The notes: generated from the letters alone by a model not told the origin. Shown: positions 25,891-37,585, counted from the stretch's first letter. The stretch is 64,000 nt of DNA from Acidobacteriaceae bacterium (GCA_003156805.1 PMHV01000017.1:3508-67507), one strand, 5' to 3'. Numbers and translations are program-made.

Positions 25891-26712
25891 CTACTTCGCC
25901 TTGAAGACTGCCGGCCGCTTCTCCACGTACGCAGCCAGGCCTTCTTTCGCGTCTTCGCTCTGGAAGAGCAGTTGCTGGTTCTCGCGCTCGACCGCGAGCG
26001 CCGACTCCATAGGAATCTCCCAACCGGTCTGCACCGCGCGCTTGATGCGTCCCACGGCCTTAGCGGCTTTGTTCGGAGGACAGAACTGCTTGGCATACTC
26101 CATGATGTTCTCCATGAAGCCGTCGCGCTCGTAGATGTCGTTGATGATGCCAAGCTCCTGCGCTTCTTCAAACGAGAAGGTGTTGCCCGTAACCATCAGT
26201 TCAATCGCCTTGCTCTTGCCCACCAGCCGCGAGAGCCGCTGTGTGCCGCCGGTGCCGGGGAGCACGCCCAGATTCACTTCCGGCAGACCGATCTTGCCCG
26301 CGTCTTTCCGCGCGATGCGAATGTCGGCAGCCATGGCGATTTCCAGGCCGCCGCCCACGCAGTGGCCGTTAATCGCGGCAATCACCAGCTTGGGCGTGTG
26401 CTCCAGCCGCAGCAGCATTTCATTGGCATGCAGACAAAAGTAATATTTGAACGTGGGATCGACGCTGGAAAGCATCTTGATGTTGGCGCCCGCGGAGAAA
26501 AACTTGTCGCCGGCGCCGGTGAGCAGAATCACGTACGCATCGTTATCCATGCGGGCACGGAGGATTGCCTCGTCGAGTTGCCGGTTCATTTCATAGGTGT
26601 AGGTATTGGCCGGCGGATCGCACATTTCGATCACCGCCACGCCGCCGTCCCTGCGGTAGTTAACAAGCTGCTTGGTGGTTTCGCCGGTCGTCGGCTGCAT
26701 TGTGGTCGCCAT
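25891..26712 (-). CDS. Enoyl-CoA hydratase/isomerase family protein
   Basis: Crotonase-fold protein of 273 residues starting at ATG 26712, which has AAGGAG eight bases upstream. Motifs: CDPPANTYTYEMNRQLDEAI, the oxyanion loops KFFSAGANIKML and NGHCVGGGLEIAMAADIRI, and the catalytic-Glu segments GLPEVNLGVLPGTGGTQRL. This is a standard hydratase pattern (GANIK, PEVxLGxxPGxGGTQ) and so differs from the second hydratase of the operon. It is the first metabolic gene after the TetR regulator (gap 84 bases) and precedes the BoxB-like gene. Substrate unknown. Confidence 0.9.
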   Translation of the reverse strand: MATTMQPTTGETTKQLVNYRRDGGVAVIEMCDPPANTYTYEMNRQLDEAILRARMDNDAYVILLTGAGDKFFSAGANIKMLSSVDPTFKYYFCLHANEMLLRLEHTPKLVIAAINGHCVGGGLEIAMAADIRIARKDAGKIGLPEVNLGVLPGTGGTQRLSRLVGKSKAIELMVTGNTFSFEEAQELGIINDIYERDGFMENIMEYAKQFCPPNKAAKAVGRIKRAVQTGWEIPMESALAVERENQQLLFQSEDAKEGLAAYVEKRPAVFKAK

Positions 26713-26796
26713 GTCTGTGACTCCTTCTCTTTGGTAAAGATTAATCTCTGTCAAAACCCATTCCTGATCTTAGTCTCGAATCTTCCCGAAAACCTC

Positions 26797-27486
26797 TCAC
26801 CGCTCGCTTCTGAAGTCTTGCTTGGCCCATCTGCGGCCCTTGCCAGGTCTCATTACTCCTCGCAGAAAAATGTCGCTCATCTCGCACGCCAGTTGCTCGG
26901 CATTGGCATCGACCCGAGAGTTGTGCCAGGTGTAGATCCAGTTCATCATGCCAAACAGGCTGAGCACAGCGATGCGCGTGGAGAACTGCAATCCCCGGTC
27001 GCACTTCAACTCGTCCAGCAGACCCACGCAGATACGGTAGTATTCGCGCTTGATCGCCGCTAGGTCCGCGGCGAAGCCATTCTTGAGCGCCTCGGCCTCG
27101 TGCGACAACACTTTCATCGCCGCCTGATTGGCGAGGAAATACTCCAAATGATTGAGAATGAAGACGCGGATTTGCTGTTCCGGATCGCTCACGCCGTCCA
27201 GTCGCGCTTTGAGCCGCTGCACAATGGTTGTGAACGTATGCTTCTGGATCAGGAAGAGCAGCCGCTCTTTGGACTCGAAGTAGTAATACATCCCGGCCAG
27301 CGACATGCCGCTGGCGCGCGAAAGATCGCGCATCGAAGCGCCTTCGTACCCTTTCTTGCAGAAGACTTCAGTCGCGTGGATGAGGATCTCCGCTAGTCGG
27401 CGGTCAAAGCGCGTGGCGGGCGCAGGCGCAAGCACCGAACGATGCCGCCGCGGCGAAATTCGGGATGCGGTTGACGGACTTCCCAT
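26797..27486 (-). CDS. TetR-family transcriptional regulator
   Basis: N-terminal helix-turn-helix DNA-binding domain (about residues 28-75: LIHATEVFCKKGYEGASMRDL then SGMSLAGMYYYFESKERLL) and a C-terminal ligand-binding helical domain, 229 residues from ATG 27486. The start is placed there because the promoter and operator lie at 27507-27556, upstream of it. TetR proteins of this kind that sit at the head of acyl-CoA operons usually sense a CoA thioester and derepress; here the natural guess is an aromatic-CoA intermediate. First gene of the eight-gene minus-strand cluster, so it should regulate itself and the pathway. Confidence 0.9.
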   Translation of the reverse strand: MGSPSTASRISPRRHRSVLAPAPATRFDRRLAEILIHATEVFCKKGYEGASMRDLSRASGMSLAGMYYYFESKERLLFLIQKHTFTTIVQRLKARLDGVSDPEQQIRVFILNHLEYFLANQAAMKVLSHEAEALKNGFAADLAAIKREYYRICVGLLDELKCDRGLQFSTRIAVLSLFGMMNWIYTWHNSRVDANAEQLACEMSDIFLRGVMRPGKGRRWAKQDFRSER

Positions 27487-27506
27487 AGACTGACGATTCG
27501 TTAATT

Positions 27507-27520
27507 CGAACGTTCGTTCG
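27507..27520. promoter_or_regulatory. Palindromic operator for the TetR regulator
   Basis: CGAACGTTCGTTCG reads as CGAACG-NN-CGTTCG, a perfect 6-2-6 palindrome. It lies just downstream of the -10 box and 21 bases before the tetR start codon, a classic autorepression position. From memory it fits the form CNAACGNNCGTTNG described for the PaaR repressor of phenylacetate genes in Thermus. Confidence 0.75.
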
Positions 27521-27526
27521 AACGAT

Positions 27527-27556
27527 AGTATACTCCCGGGGTAGTCCTGATCACAA
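27527..27556 (-). promoter_or_regulatory. Sigma70-like promoter of the tetR and aromatic-CoA operon
   Basis: On the minus strand TTGTGA (27556-27551), an 18-base spacer and TATACT (27532-27527) form a good promoter. The operator overlaps the start region immediately downstream. It drives tetR and probably the whole cluster down to 19248. Confidence 0.65.
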
Positions 27557-27578
27557 GTCTTTGAATTCTTATCGAGAA

Positions 27579-27974
27579 TCAACTCCACTTTTTACTCTTT
27601 CCCGCTGCTTCGTGGGCGCGCCCCACCCAATCGAGGGCGTCGTGCAAGTCAGCGGACGAGGCCAGTTCGAAGGTGAACCAGCGCGCTTTCTGCATCTGGG
27701 TTGATCCAATCCTAGGATCTTTCTTTAGCCGCGCAAGGAGTCGTGGCGCCGGCGATTCCAACTTGAAAGCCAGCGCGTTTGCCGTTTCCATCGCGCGAGT
27801 GCGCGGGAGCAAAGCGAAGATTCTGTCATGCCGGTAGAGGGCGGTAAAGCCAAAGAACGCGCGCGAGGCGACCTGTGGCCAGCTTGCGGTCTCCCCAGCG
27901 AGAGCGGCCGACCAAGCCTTCATCTCCTCGGAAACTTTTGGAAGCTCCGGACGCGAAGACTTTCCTCGCTTCAT
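27579..27974 (-). CDS. Hypothetical protein, luciferase/DUF5519-like
   Basis: A 131-residue cytoplasmic protein without membrane segments. It contains FGFTALYRHDRIFALLPRTR and DPRIGSTQMQKARWFTFELA, a pattern I associate loosely with short luciferase-family/DUF5519 proteins that pair a Pro/Arg-rich strand with a C-terminal helix (DLHDALDWVGRAHEAA). The assignment is weak. It overlaps the upstream PEGA-domain gene by four bases (ATGA), so the two are translationally coupled. Confidence 0.65.
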   Translation of the reverse strand: MKRGKSSRPELPKVSEEMKAWSAALAGETASWPQVASRAFFGFTALYRHDRIFALLPRTRAMETANALAFKLESPAPRLLARLKKDPRIGSTQMQKARWFTFELASSADLHDALDWVGRAHEAAGKSKKWS

Positions 27975-28804
27975 GGATGCGGCTGCGCGTCTGCTGGCTG
28001 CGTCACCGGTGCCTGCTGGATCGCTTCTCTTTCGACCATCACGATTCTCTTGACCTGATTCCGGTCGTACGACAGGTCCTTGCCACCTGCGCGGACTACT
28101 ACTTCTGTGGCCGAGACAGACTCCAGGTCCCCGGTCAACACCGTGCCATCGCGGAGTTCGATCGTGTCGTGCGCCGACGCTCCAAGTTCATAGCTCACGC
28201 TGCCGCCCGACGTATCATCAGGGCTGATTTCCAGGGGAAATCTTCCCGCGTTAAAACCTTCCTTGCTGAACTCCAGCAGATGTTTGCCAACGCCTAATTG
28301 CACAATCTTAGGAGTCGCGCCTGCTCCGGTCCCGTCCACTTTGAGAAGGGCTCCTTGGGGAACTGAGTTGACAGTCATTGAGATCGTCTTGGCTGGCAGA
28401 AACGATTGCAGTTCGACGGGCAGCGAGCGCGGCGCGAGTGCAATAGAGACCGGCGTGCCCGAGGTGTTGACGCTGGTTTGGAATTTCACCATCTCTCCAC
28501 GGCCAACGTTGCTTACGGAAATCCATCCCTCACCGATTCTGATCCGGTTCTTATCAAACAGGTAAAGGGAAAAATTTGCTGTGTTAATTGATTTCGTCCA
28601 AAGGTTTTCAGCGGTTGTGTCGCTCACGTAGCTGTGCTGGCTTCCTGACGAGCCAACCTCCTTGAACTTGCCGAAGCTGAACCGCAAAACTGGCGTACCG
28701 GACTCCGGCCAAATAACGACTTGGGCCGGCGGATCCTTTGCATAAGCAGCGGAGGCCAGCAGGAGAACCACGGGAAAGAAGCAAAAAAAACTACCTCGCA
28801 ACAT
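27971..28804 (-). CDS. Secreted PEGA-domain protein
   Basis: A 277-residue exported protein: signal peptide MLRGSFFCFFPVVLLLASAAYA, a beta-rich middle domain, then a PEGA domain (about residues 143-205: ISMTVNSVPQGALLKVDGTG to LEFSKEGFNAGRFPLEIS), a surface-layer-like beta module, and a short C-terminal beta barrel-like stretch (ELRDGTVLTGDLESVSATEV to YDRNQVKRIVMVERE) resembling a Sm-like fold. It probably sits in the periplasm or on the surface. It overlaps the next gene by four bases; role unknown. Confidence 0.85.
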   Translation of the reverse strand: MLRGSFFCFFPVVLLLASAAYAKDPPAQVVIWPESGTPVLRFSFGKFKEVGSSGSQHSYVSDTTAENLWTKSINTANFSLYLFDKNRIRIGEGWISVSNVGRGEMVKFQTSVNTSGTPVSIALAPRSLPVELQSFLPAKTISMTVNSVPQGALLKVDGTGAGATPKIVQLGVGKHLLEFSKEGFNAGRFPLEISPDDTSGGSVSYELGASAHDTIELRDGTVLTGDLESVSATEVVVRAGGKDLSYDRNQVKRIVMVEREAIQQAPVTQPADAQPHP

Positions 28805-28895
28805 AATGACTGCGTAATGTAAGACAGAAGGATGGCGAATGCAAGCGGCTTCATTTGCATCGCAGGATCAGGAACAAGAACTTATGTCTGTGAAT

Positions 28896-30044
28896 CTAGT
28901 TCCTTATATCCGCCAGCAGCCGCTCCACTTCGCCCTTGACTTCGCCCGTGAGAGGCAGTAGCGGCAGGCGCGCCTGGCCGCCAAAATAGCCGTTGAAGTC
29001 CATCCCGTATTTCAAGCCCGGGATGCCGAGATCGCCCACAATGCGCTGCGCGGCTGCGGCGATGCGCTCTTGCTTCAACTTCGCTAGATCAGTGTCTCCT
29101 TCCTTCCACGCCGCGTAAATCTCGTAACAAGCGGTCGGCGACAGGCAAGCGAAGGCCAGAATCGCTCCCACCGCGCCGGCATCGAGCGAAGGATGCAGCT
29201 TGTTGGCCGCGCCCACCAGCACCTGGAACCCAACTTCTTTCTGCCGCGTCCTCAAATTGCCCACGACGTTCACGCTCGCCGAAGATGGCTTTGCGGCAGA
29301 TAAGCTTGCCTCTGGACTCTCTGCGCGCCCCGTCTTCGCGTCTCTTGCAAAAGCGGGATCAGTCTCCGAACCCGCGCCCGCCAGCACCGCAATCGGGACG
29401 AGCGTCGCCCTGTCGCCATTTGCGCTCGACGAGGCCGCTGTAATCGCGCGCGGCGTAACCGCATCGAAAGTCTCAGTCACGGTAGCGCTGCGTTTGACGT
29501 GGCGCGTGCCCTCCACCATGTTGCGGATTTTTTCCACGTCGCCGCTCGACTCCTTGATGCCGATCAGGTTCGGATGATCGGCCAGTTCGATCACCAACTC
29601 TGCGGGAATGTCGAAGCCAGTCGCCTGCGGAAAGTTGTAAATGATCACCGGCAGCGGCGAACGATCGGCCACGGTACGGTAAAACGCAAGCATATTGGCT
29701 GGCTGCATCTGCCTTTTGTAGTAGTGCGGCGTGCGGACCATGGCAACGTCGTAACCAAGCTCGGCCGCATATTCAGTGAGCCGCAGCGTCTCGACGGCCG
29801 ACTCGAGCCCCGTGCCCGCAATGAGCACTTTATTGGGTGCGGTGGCTTCGCGCGCGGTTTTCAGAACGTCGCGCCGCTCCTGATCGGAAAGCATAACGGC
29901 CTCGCCAGTCGATCCAAGCACGACAATACCAGCCACCGGCGTGCGCGAATAGCGCTCAACGTTGCTCTCAAGCTTTTTGAAATACACGTTGCCGTCGGGA
30001 TAGAACGGCGTGGTGATGGGAGGAAAAATACCCTGCAGGAACAT
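28896..30044 (-). CDS. DapA/HOGA-like aldolase family lyase with a large insertion
   Basis: Class I aldolase of the dihydrodipicolinate synthase family. The Schiff-base Lys164 is in IGIKESSGDVEK, Tyr136 in IIYNFPQATG, and GSTGEAV (44-50) marks the carboxylate-binding loop. Ordinary members are about 300 residues; this is 382 because of roughly 85 extra residues between about 183 and 268, low in complexity and rich in Ala, Ser and Thr (AASSSANGDRATLVPIAVLA, SPEASLSAAKPSSASVNVVG). The C-terminus (GMDFNGYFGGQARLPLLPLT) looks more like 4-hydroxy-2-oxoglutarate aldolase or related lyases than like lysine-pathway DapA. Start ATG 30044; sequence upstream in frame is not family-like. Confidence 0.85.
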   Translation of the reverse strand: MFLQGIFPPITTPFYPDGNVYFKKLESNVERYSRTPVAGIVVLGSTGEAVMLSDQERRDVLKTAREATAPNKVLIAGTGLESAVETLRLTEYAAELGYDVAMVRTPHYYKRQMQPANMLAFYRTVADRSPLPVIIYNFPQATGFDIPAELVIELADHPNLIGIKESSGDVEKIRNMVEGTRHVKRSATVTETFDAVTPRAITAASSSANGDRATLVPIAVLAGAGSETDPAFARDAKTGRAESPEASLSAAKPSSASVNVVGNLRTRQKEVGFQVLVGAANKLHPSLDAGAVGAILAFACLSPTACYEIYAAWKEGDTDLAKLKQERIAAAAQRIVGDLGIPGLKYGMDFNGYFGGQARLPLLPLTGEVKGEVERLLADIRN

Positions 30045-30100
30045 GTTGGCCCTCGCGCATCCAGTATCGCACGCGATCTGGGGCTGGGATATCCCTCTAC

Positions 30101-33397
<3,297 letters not shown>

Positions 33398-34123
33398 CTA
33401 TTGGGTCTTCTTCCAGGCGATTGCCTTCGCGATCAGCGACGAGATAAAGTTTGTGAAGTTGAGCTCTGGTACTGGCTCCGAATATTGCCCTTTAAGACCA
33501 TCCGTGCTGGAAGACATTAGAAAGCACGTGGCGTCGTATAGCCTCTCGCGAACTAATTTCGTCAGAAGAATTTCGTAACGCCTGGCGTAGGATGCAGAGC
33601 TAAATTCCTCGAAGACTTTGAAGTGGGGCTCCTGCGCCCTTACTGGTCGCGTTGAAGCAGGGGCATCCTCCAGCAACATCAAATAGCCCAGCCAGGGCCG
33701 CGCCGAGGGTTTGAAGGCCCCCTCCCGGTATGCTGCCCACAAATCCGCTGCGCTCCCGAGTGCTTCCTCAGTTCGGTTATTGAAATTGTTCCCAAAAGAA
33801 CCAACCTGCGACTTGAATTCAATGGCCGCAATCAGGCAGCCCTCGACTACCACGAGCAGATCCCATTTCTTCTCAGGCCGAAACCACCCCGGAAGCTCGA
33901 CACGCCTCTCGCAATAGACGACGGGCCGGTCCACACCCGACTCCTCTAAGAGGTCTCGAACCAACGCCACGAACCCGTCCATCTGACTTCCGCCGGTTAC
34001 GGCCGTTCTAGCGCCAGCATCCCGAACCCCCGACTTAGTCCCCTGCTTCTGGGCCTGAGTTTCCCGGCTCGACCAGAACTGGACGACAGCGCTCCTGAGT
34101 TTGAGATCTATTTCGGAATTCAC
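33398..34123 (-). CDS. Type II restriction endonuclease, XhoI/PaeR7I family (predicted CTCGAG)
   Basis: Cuts unmodified double-stranded DNA; by family the target should be CTCGAG. The 241 residues match PaeR7I along their length: AVTGGSQMDGFVALVRDLLE, the catalytic-core pattern EKKWDLLVVVEGCLIAAIEF followed by KSQVGSFGNNFNNRTEEALG, then PWLGYLMLLEDAPAS and EPHFKVFEEFSSASYARRYE. The D...E-F-K arrangement is intact, so it looks active. GTG start at 34123, four bases after the methyltransferase stop. The local GC is lower than in carA/carB (45% in a 60-base sample at 33481). At least ten CTCGAG sites remain in this window, so modification would be needed. Confidence 0.9.
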   Translation of the reverse strand: MNSEIDLKLRSAVVQFWSSRETQAQKQGTKSGVRDAGARTAVTGGSQMDGFVALVRDLLEESGVDRPVVYCERRVELPGWFRPEKKWDLLVVVEGCLIAAIEFKSQVGSFGNNFNNRTEEALGSAADLWAAYREGAFKPSARPWLGYLMLLEDAPASTRPVRAQEPHFKVFEEFSSASYARRYEILLTKLVRERLYDATCFLMSSSTDGLKGQYSEPVPELNFTNFISSLIAKAIAWKKTQ

Positions 34124-34127
34124 TCGC

Positions 34128-35126
34128 TTACTCTTGCTCCATAACTAACACAGTATTCGCAAATAGCGACGAGAGCTCCCCTTCTAGTCTCTTAGCCGCA
34201 AAGGCCAAATAGTCGGCGTCGATCTCGAAATTGATGCTATTCCTCCCCCACTTCGAGGCCGCAAGGGCTGTTGTGCCTGTACCCATAAAAGGATCCAACA
34301 CGATATCTCCGACAAAACTGAACATCCGGATAAGGCGCTCCGCGAGCTCCACCGGATACGGGGCAGGATGGTCTTTGGTCGAGGCACCCGTCACTCCATC
34401 CCATATCTGCTGAAACCATCTCTGATAGTCCTTCGCCGAGATGACGCTGAGAATCCTCGCACTGTCCTCAGGTGTCCGGTAGCCGCCGGGTTTTCGCTGC
34501 ATCAGAATAAACTCAACATCATTCTTGATGACGGCATTCGGCTCGTAAGGTTTTCCCAGAAAGCCTCCACCGTTCTCTACCTCGTAGGCGGCATTGGCAA
34601 TTTTGTGCCAGATGATTGGAGACAAGTTATCGAAGCCGATCTTCCTGCAATGCTCTTGGATAGTGGCGTGGAGCGGCACAACAGTATGCCGCCCTTCGTT
34701 CTTGCGCCGCGAGAGGCAAACGTCCCCAACCACGCACACAAGCCTGCCGCCCACCACGAGCGAGTCGAAACATCTCTGCCAAACCCGATCCAGCTCTTCG
34801 ATGAAGTCATCGTAGTCGCCGATGTGACCGAGTTGACCAGGGCTGTCGCGATACTTCTTCAGCGTCCAATAGGGCGGGGACGTCAAGATCAGGTGTGCTT
34901 TAGCGACCTTCTCTTTCGACATCCTCCTCGCATCGCCGTGAACGAGGACATGCCTCGTTGGAATCTCCTTCACCGCCCGTTCAATAAGGTTCAGGAAAAC
35001 ATCGTTTTTCGCAACCTCCGGGATAGCGCTCTGGAGGTCTCCAAGACGGCGTAATTCCTCTGGAACGAACTTTGCCAGGTCAACATGGCCGGGAAAATCT
35101 ACCTTCGGAATGGCTCGCGCACTCAC
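34128..35126 (-). CDS. DNA methyltransferase of the XhoI/PaeR7I-like restriction-modification pair
   Basis: SAM-dependent methyltransferase protecting the site cut by the neighbouring endonuclease. The catalytic motif IV LTSPPYW comes first (about residue 83) and the SAM-binding motif I DPFMGTGTTALAA last (about residue 285), the beta order. SPPYW occurs in N4-cytosine and some N6-adenine enzymes, so the base cannot be told. The start is placed at GTG 35126, whose GTGA overlaps the carA stop and which has GGAGG at good spacing; a GTG at 35135 is too close to that site. Expression is therefore coupled to carA. A sample at 34501 is 42% GC, well below neighbours. Confidence 0.9.
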   Translation of the reverse strand: MSARAIPKVDFPGHVDLAKFVPEELRRLGDLQSAIPEVAKNDVFLNLIERAVKEIPTRHVLVHGDARRMSKEKVAKAHLILTSPPYWTLKKYRDSPGQLGHIGDYDDFIEELDRVWQRCFDSLVVGGRLVCVVGDVCLSRRKNEGRHTVVPLHATIQEHCRKIGFDNLSPIIWHKIANAAYEVENGGGFLGKPYEPNAVIKNDVEFILMQRKPGGYRTPEDSARILSVISAKDYQRWFQQIWDGVTGASTKDHPAPYPVELAERLIRMFSFVGDIVLDPFMGTGTTALAASKWGRNSINFEIDADYLAFAAKRLEGELSSLFANTVLVMEQE

Positions 35127-36253
35127 CCTTTCCACTCCTCCATCATCTTGGTGAATTCTTTGAACAGATAATGCGAATCATGCGGCCCCGGCGCGGCTTC
35201 GGGGTGATACTGCACGCTGAACAGCGGCAGGTTCCTGTGCCGCAAACCTTCTAAAGTCGAATCGTTCAAATCCATGTGCGTCAGTTCGACTTCGCTCTGC
35301 GCCAGCGAATCCGGATCCACGGCAAAGTTATGGTTGTGCGCCGTGATCTCAATCTTGCCCGTCTTCAACTGCTTTACCGGATGATTTCCGCCGTGATGGC
35401 CAAACTTCAGCTTGAAAGTTTTTCCGCCCAGTGCGATCCCAGTGAGTTGATGCCCCAGACAAATTCCAAAAATCGGTTGCCGCCCCATCAATCGCCGGAT
35501 CGCATCCACCGCATAGGTACACGGTTCGGGATCGCCCGGCCCATTCGAAAGAAACACTCCATCCGGTTTCAACGCCAGCACATCTTCCGGCTGGGTCTGC
35601 GCCGGAACCACCGTCACCCTGCAGCCCTCGCCGCGCAACTTGCGCAAAATGTTCTGCTTGATGCCGAAGTCGTAGGCGACCACGTGAAACCGCGCCGGCT
35701 CGTCTTTCACCCCTACTACCGCAGTCGGCTCGTGCGAGCGCTCACCCACCTCCCACACATAAGGACGCTTCGTGCTCACCTGTTTGGCCAGATCCGTGCC
35801 GTCCATCTTCGGAATCGAGCGCGCTTTCGCGACCAGCTTTTCCGCATCGTTTTCCATGGTTGAGATCACGCCGCGCATCACGCCGTGATCGCGCAAATGC
35901 CGCACCAGCGCCCGCGTGTCAATCTCTGCGAGCACCGGCACCTTGAACTGTTCCAAGTATTCTTCGGCCACTTGTTGCGAACGCCAGTTCGAACTCACCT
36001 TCGAGAACTCGCGTACGATCAGCCCTTCGATCCACGGGCGGGTCGCTTCGTTGTCTTCCTGGTTGGTGCCGTAGTTGCCGATTTCTGGATTGGTCAGGAC
36101 AACAATCTGCCCCGAATAGGATGGGTCGGTAAAAATTTCCTGATAGCCGGTGATGCAAGTATTAAAAACGACTTCGCCGTAGCATTCGCCTTTGGCGCCG
36201 TAGCCTTTGCCTCGGAAGACTCGCCCGTCTTCCAGCGCAAGGATTGCTTGCAT
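35123..36253 (-). CDS. carA: Carbamoyl-phosphate synthase small (glutaminase) subunit
   Basis: Hydrolyses glutamine and channels ammonia to CarB. 376 residues: an N-terminal CarA-specific domain (AILALEDGRVFRGKGYGAKG) and a C-terminal class I glutamine amidotransferase domain with the nucleophile in FGICLGHQLTG and the His/Glu pair in QYHPEAAPGPHD. The elements are complete. ATG 36253. Its stop overlaps the start of the methyltransferase gene (GTGA), the first of two inserted restriction-modification genes that separate it from carB. The operon upstream region (36254-36372) is short and shows no obvious PyrR or attenuator structure. Confidence 0.96.
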   Translation of the reverse strand: MQAILALEDGRVFRGKGYGAKGECYGEVVFNTCITGYQEIFTDPSYSGQIVVLTNPEIGNYGTNQEDNEATRPWIEGLIVREFSKVSSNWRSQQVAEEYLEQFKVPVLAEIDTRALVRHLRDHGVMRGVISTMENDAEKLVAKARSIPKMDGTDLAKQVSTKRPYVWEVGERSHEPTAVVGVKDEPARFHVVAYDFGIKQNILRKLRGEGCRVTVVPAQTQPEDVLALKPDGVFLSNGPGDPEPCTYAVDAIRRLMGRQPIFGICLGHQLTGIALGGKTFKLKFGHHGGNHPVKQLKTGKIEITAHNHNFAVDPDSLAQSEVELTHMDLNDSTLEGLRHRNLPLFSVQYHPEAAPGPHDSHYLFKEFTKMMEEWKG

Positions 36254-36372
36254 TCTCGCTCCGGAGAGTGGATTTTCAGAATCTTATCAGGGAACGTCGC
36301 AGCGGCCAAGCGAGAACAGGGCTTCAGCCAAGAAAATTCGCGGAACAGAAATCCTCAGGTTTGCAGAGGCGA

Positions 36373-37506
36373 TTACTGACCCACCGCCGCCAGAATGTAA
36401 TCCGTCAGCAGCTTTTCTGTTTGCTCGTGCATGCCACGGGTGCCGTAGTTGGTGCTGGTGATGACAACGGCCATGTCCAGACCCGGAAATACCGCGATCT
36501 TGTTCCCGCCGTTGCCGCTCATGAAAAAAGCCTGATAACTCTTCCCGCCAGACTTGAACGCCTTGAGCCACCACAAATAACCATATTCTGTCTCGCCGTC
36601 GATGCGGGCGTGAGGCTGGGTCGAGGCCTTTACCCAAGCTTCATCCACGATGCGGTGACCCTGCCAGTTCCCGCCGTCCAAGTAAAGCTGGCCAATCTTC
36701 AGCAGATCGCGGCTCGTCAGGCGCAGTCCGCCTCCGGTCTGGGGAATATTCATTGGCGAGTAGACCCATTGCGCGTCGGCGATTCCCAGAGGCCCGAAGA
36801 GTTTCTCCTGCGCGTAGCGATCAGCGCGCACACCCGTGGCCTTTTGCAAGATTTCACTTAGGGTGAAGGCTCCGCCCATGCAATAGCTGAAATATCTTCC
36901 ATATGGCGGAGGTTCGTCCTGCTCGCCGACGCGCATCCGGCCGCGAATCGGCAGGTCGAGGATGAACTGTGCCCAGTCCTCCACCAGATACATGCGCTCC
37001 TCGTTGCCCCGCGACGCATCATTCCAGTCGTCACACTCGAGCGCGGATGACATCGTGAGGAAGTCTTCTACAGTGATTCTGTCCTTCCGCGGATCGGGAT
37101 TTTGCAACTTGCGAGCGTGCTCGGGTAACAAAGCCAACACTCGCGCATCTACTCCGCTCAGCTTCTTCTCGCCAATAGCAATGCCAACCAGCACATCCGT
37201 GATGCTCTTCGTAGCCGAGCGCGTATCGCGTAGCGTGCCGGCATCGCCGTCGAAGTAGGCCTCATAAACCAACTTTCCATGCCGCGCGATCGCGACGCTG
37301 CCAATCTTCTTGAAGTCTCCCGAACGAATTCCCTTTTCCATCTCGCGCAGCGGTTCTGGCGACAATCCCTCAGACTCCAGTTTCGCCGTGACCCAGATAT
37401 CGGACTGGCTCTCCGATGCAGAAACGCGGTTCGTTTGTGCCGCCCCGCAAGGGCAGCAGCCTACCGCAATCATTACTCCCAAGAAAACGACGAGCCTTTG
37501 TTTCAT
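36373..37506 (-). CDS. Secreted serine hydrolase, class C beta-lactamase/penicillin-binding protein-like
   Basis: Beta-lactamase-superfamily hydrolase exported by a signal peptide (MKQRLVVFLGVMIAVGCC). 377 residues from ATG 37506, with GAGGA upstream. The SxxK nucleophile motif is SATK (Ser97-Lys100). The second motif, normally YxN, reads YCM in RYFSYCMGGAFTL, and the third appears as SGNGGNK in place of HxG/KTG; these changes point to an esterase or peptidase of the EstB/6-aminohexanoate-dimer-hydrolase type and not to a real beta-lactamase. Substrate unknown. It stands between carA and lepB. Confidence 0.85.
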   Translation of the reverse strand: MKQRLVVFLGVMIAVGCCPCGAAQTNRVSASESQSDIWVTAKLESEGLSPEPLREMEKGIRSGDFKKIGSVAIARHGKLVYEAYFDGDAGTLRDTRSATKSITDVLVGIAIGEKKLSGVDARVLALLPEHARKLQNPDPRKDRITVEDFLTMSSALECDDWNDASRGNEERMYLVEDWAQFILDLPIRGRMRVGEQDEPPPYGRYFSYCMGGAFTLSEILQKATGVRADRYAQEKLFGPLGIADAQWVYSPMNIPQTGGGLRLTSRDLLKIGQLYLDGGNWQGHRIVDEAWVKASTQPHARIDGETEYGYLWWLKAFKSGGKSYQAFFMSGNGGNKIAVFPGLDMAVVITSTNYGTRGMHEQTEKLLTDYILAAVGQ

Positions 37507-37585
37507 GTGGAGACAGTCCTCTGCCGGCTTCAGACGGTTGGGAATCAGAGAGGTGAGCGCCCGGGTGGAATAGTTCTGAAACGAT

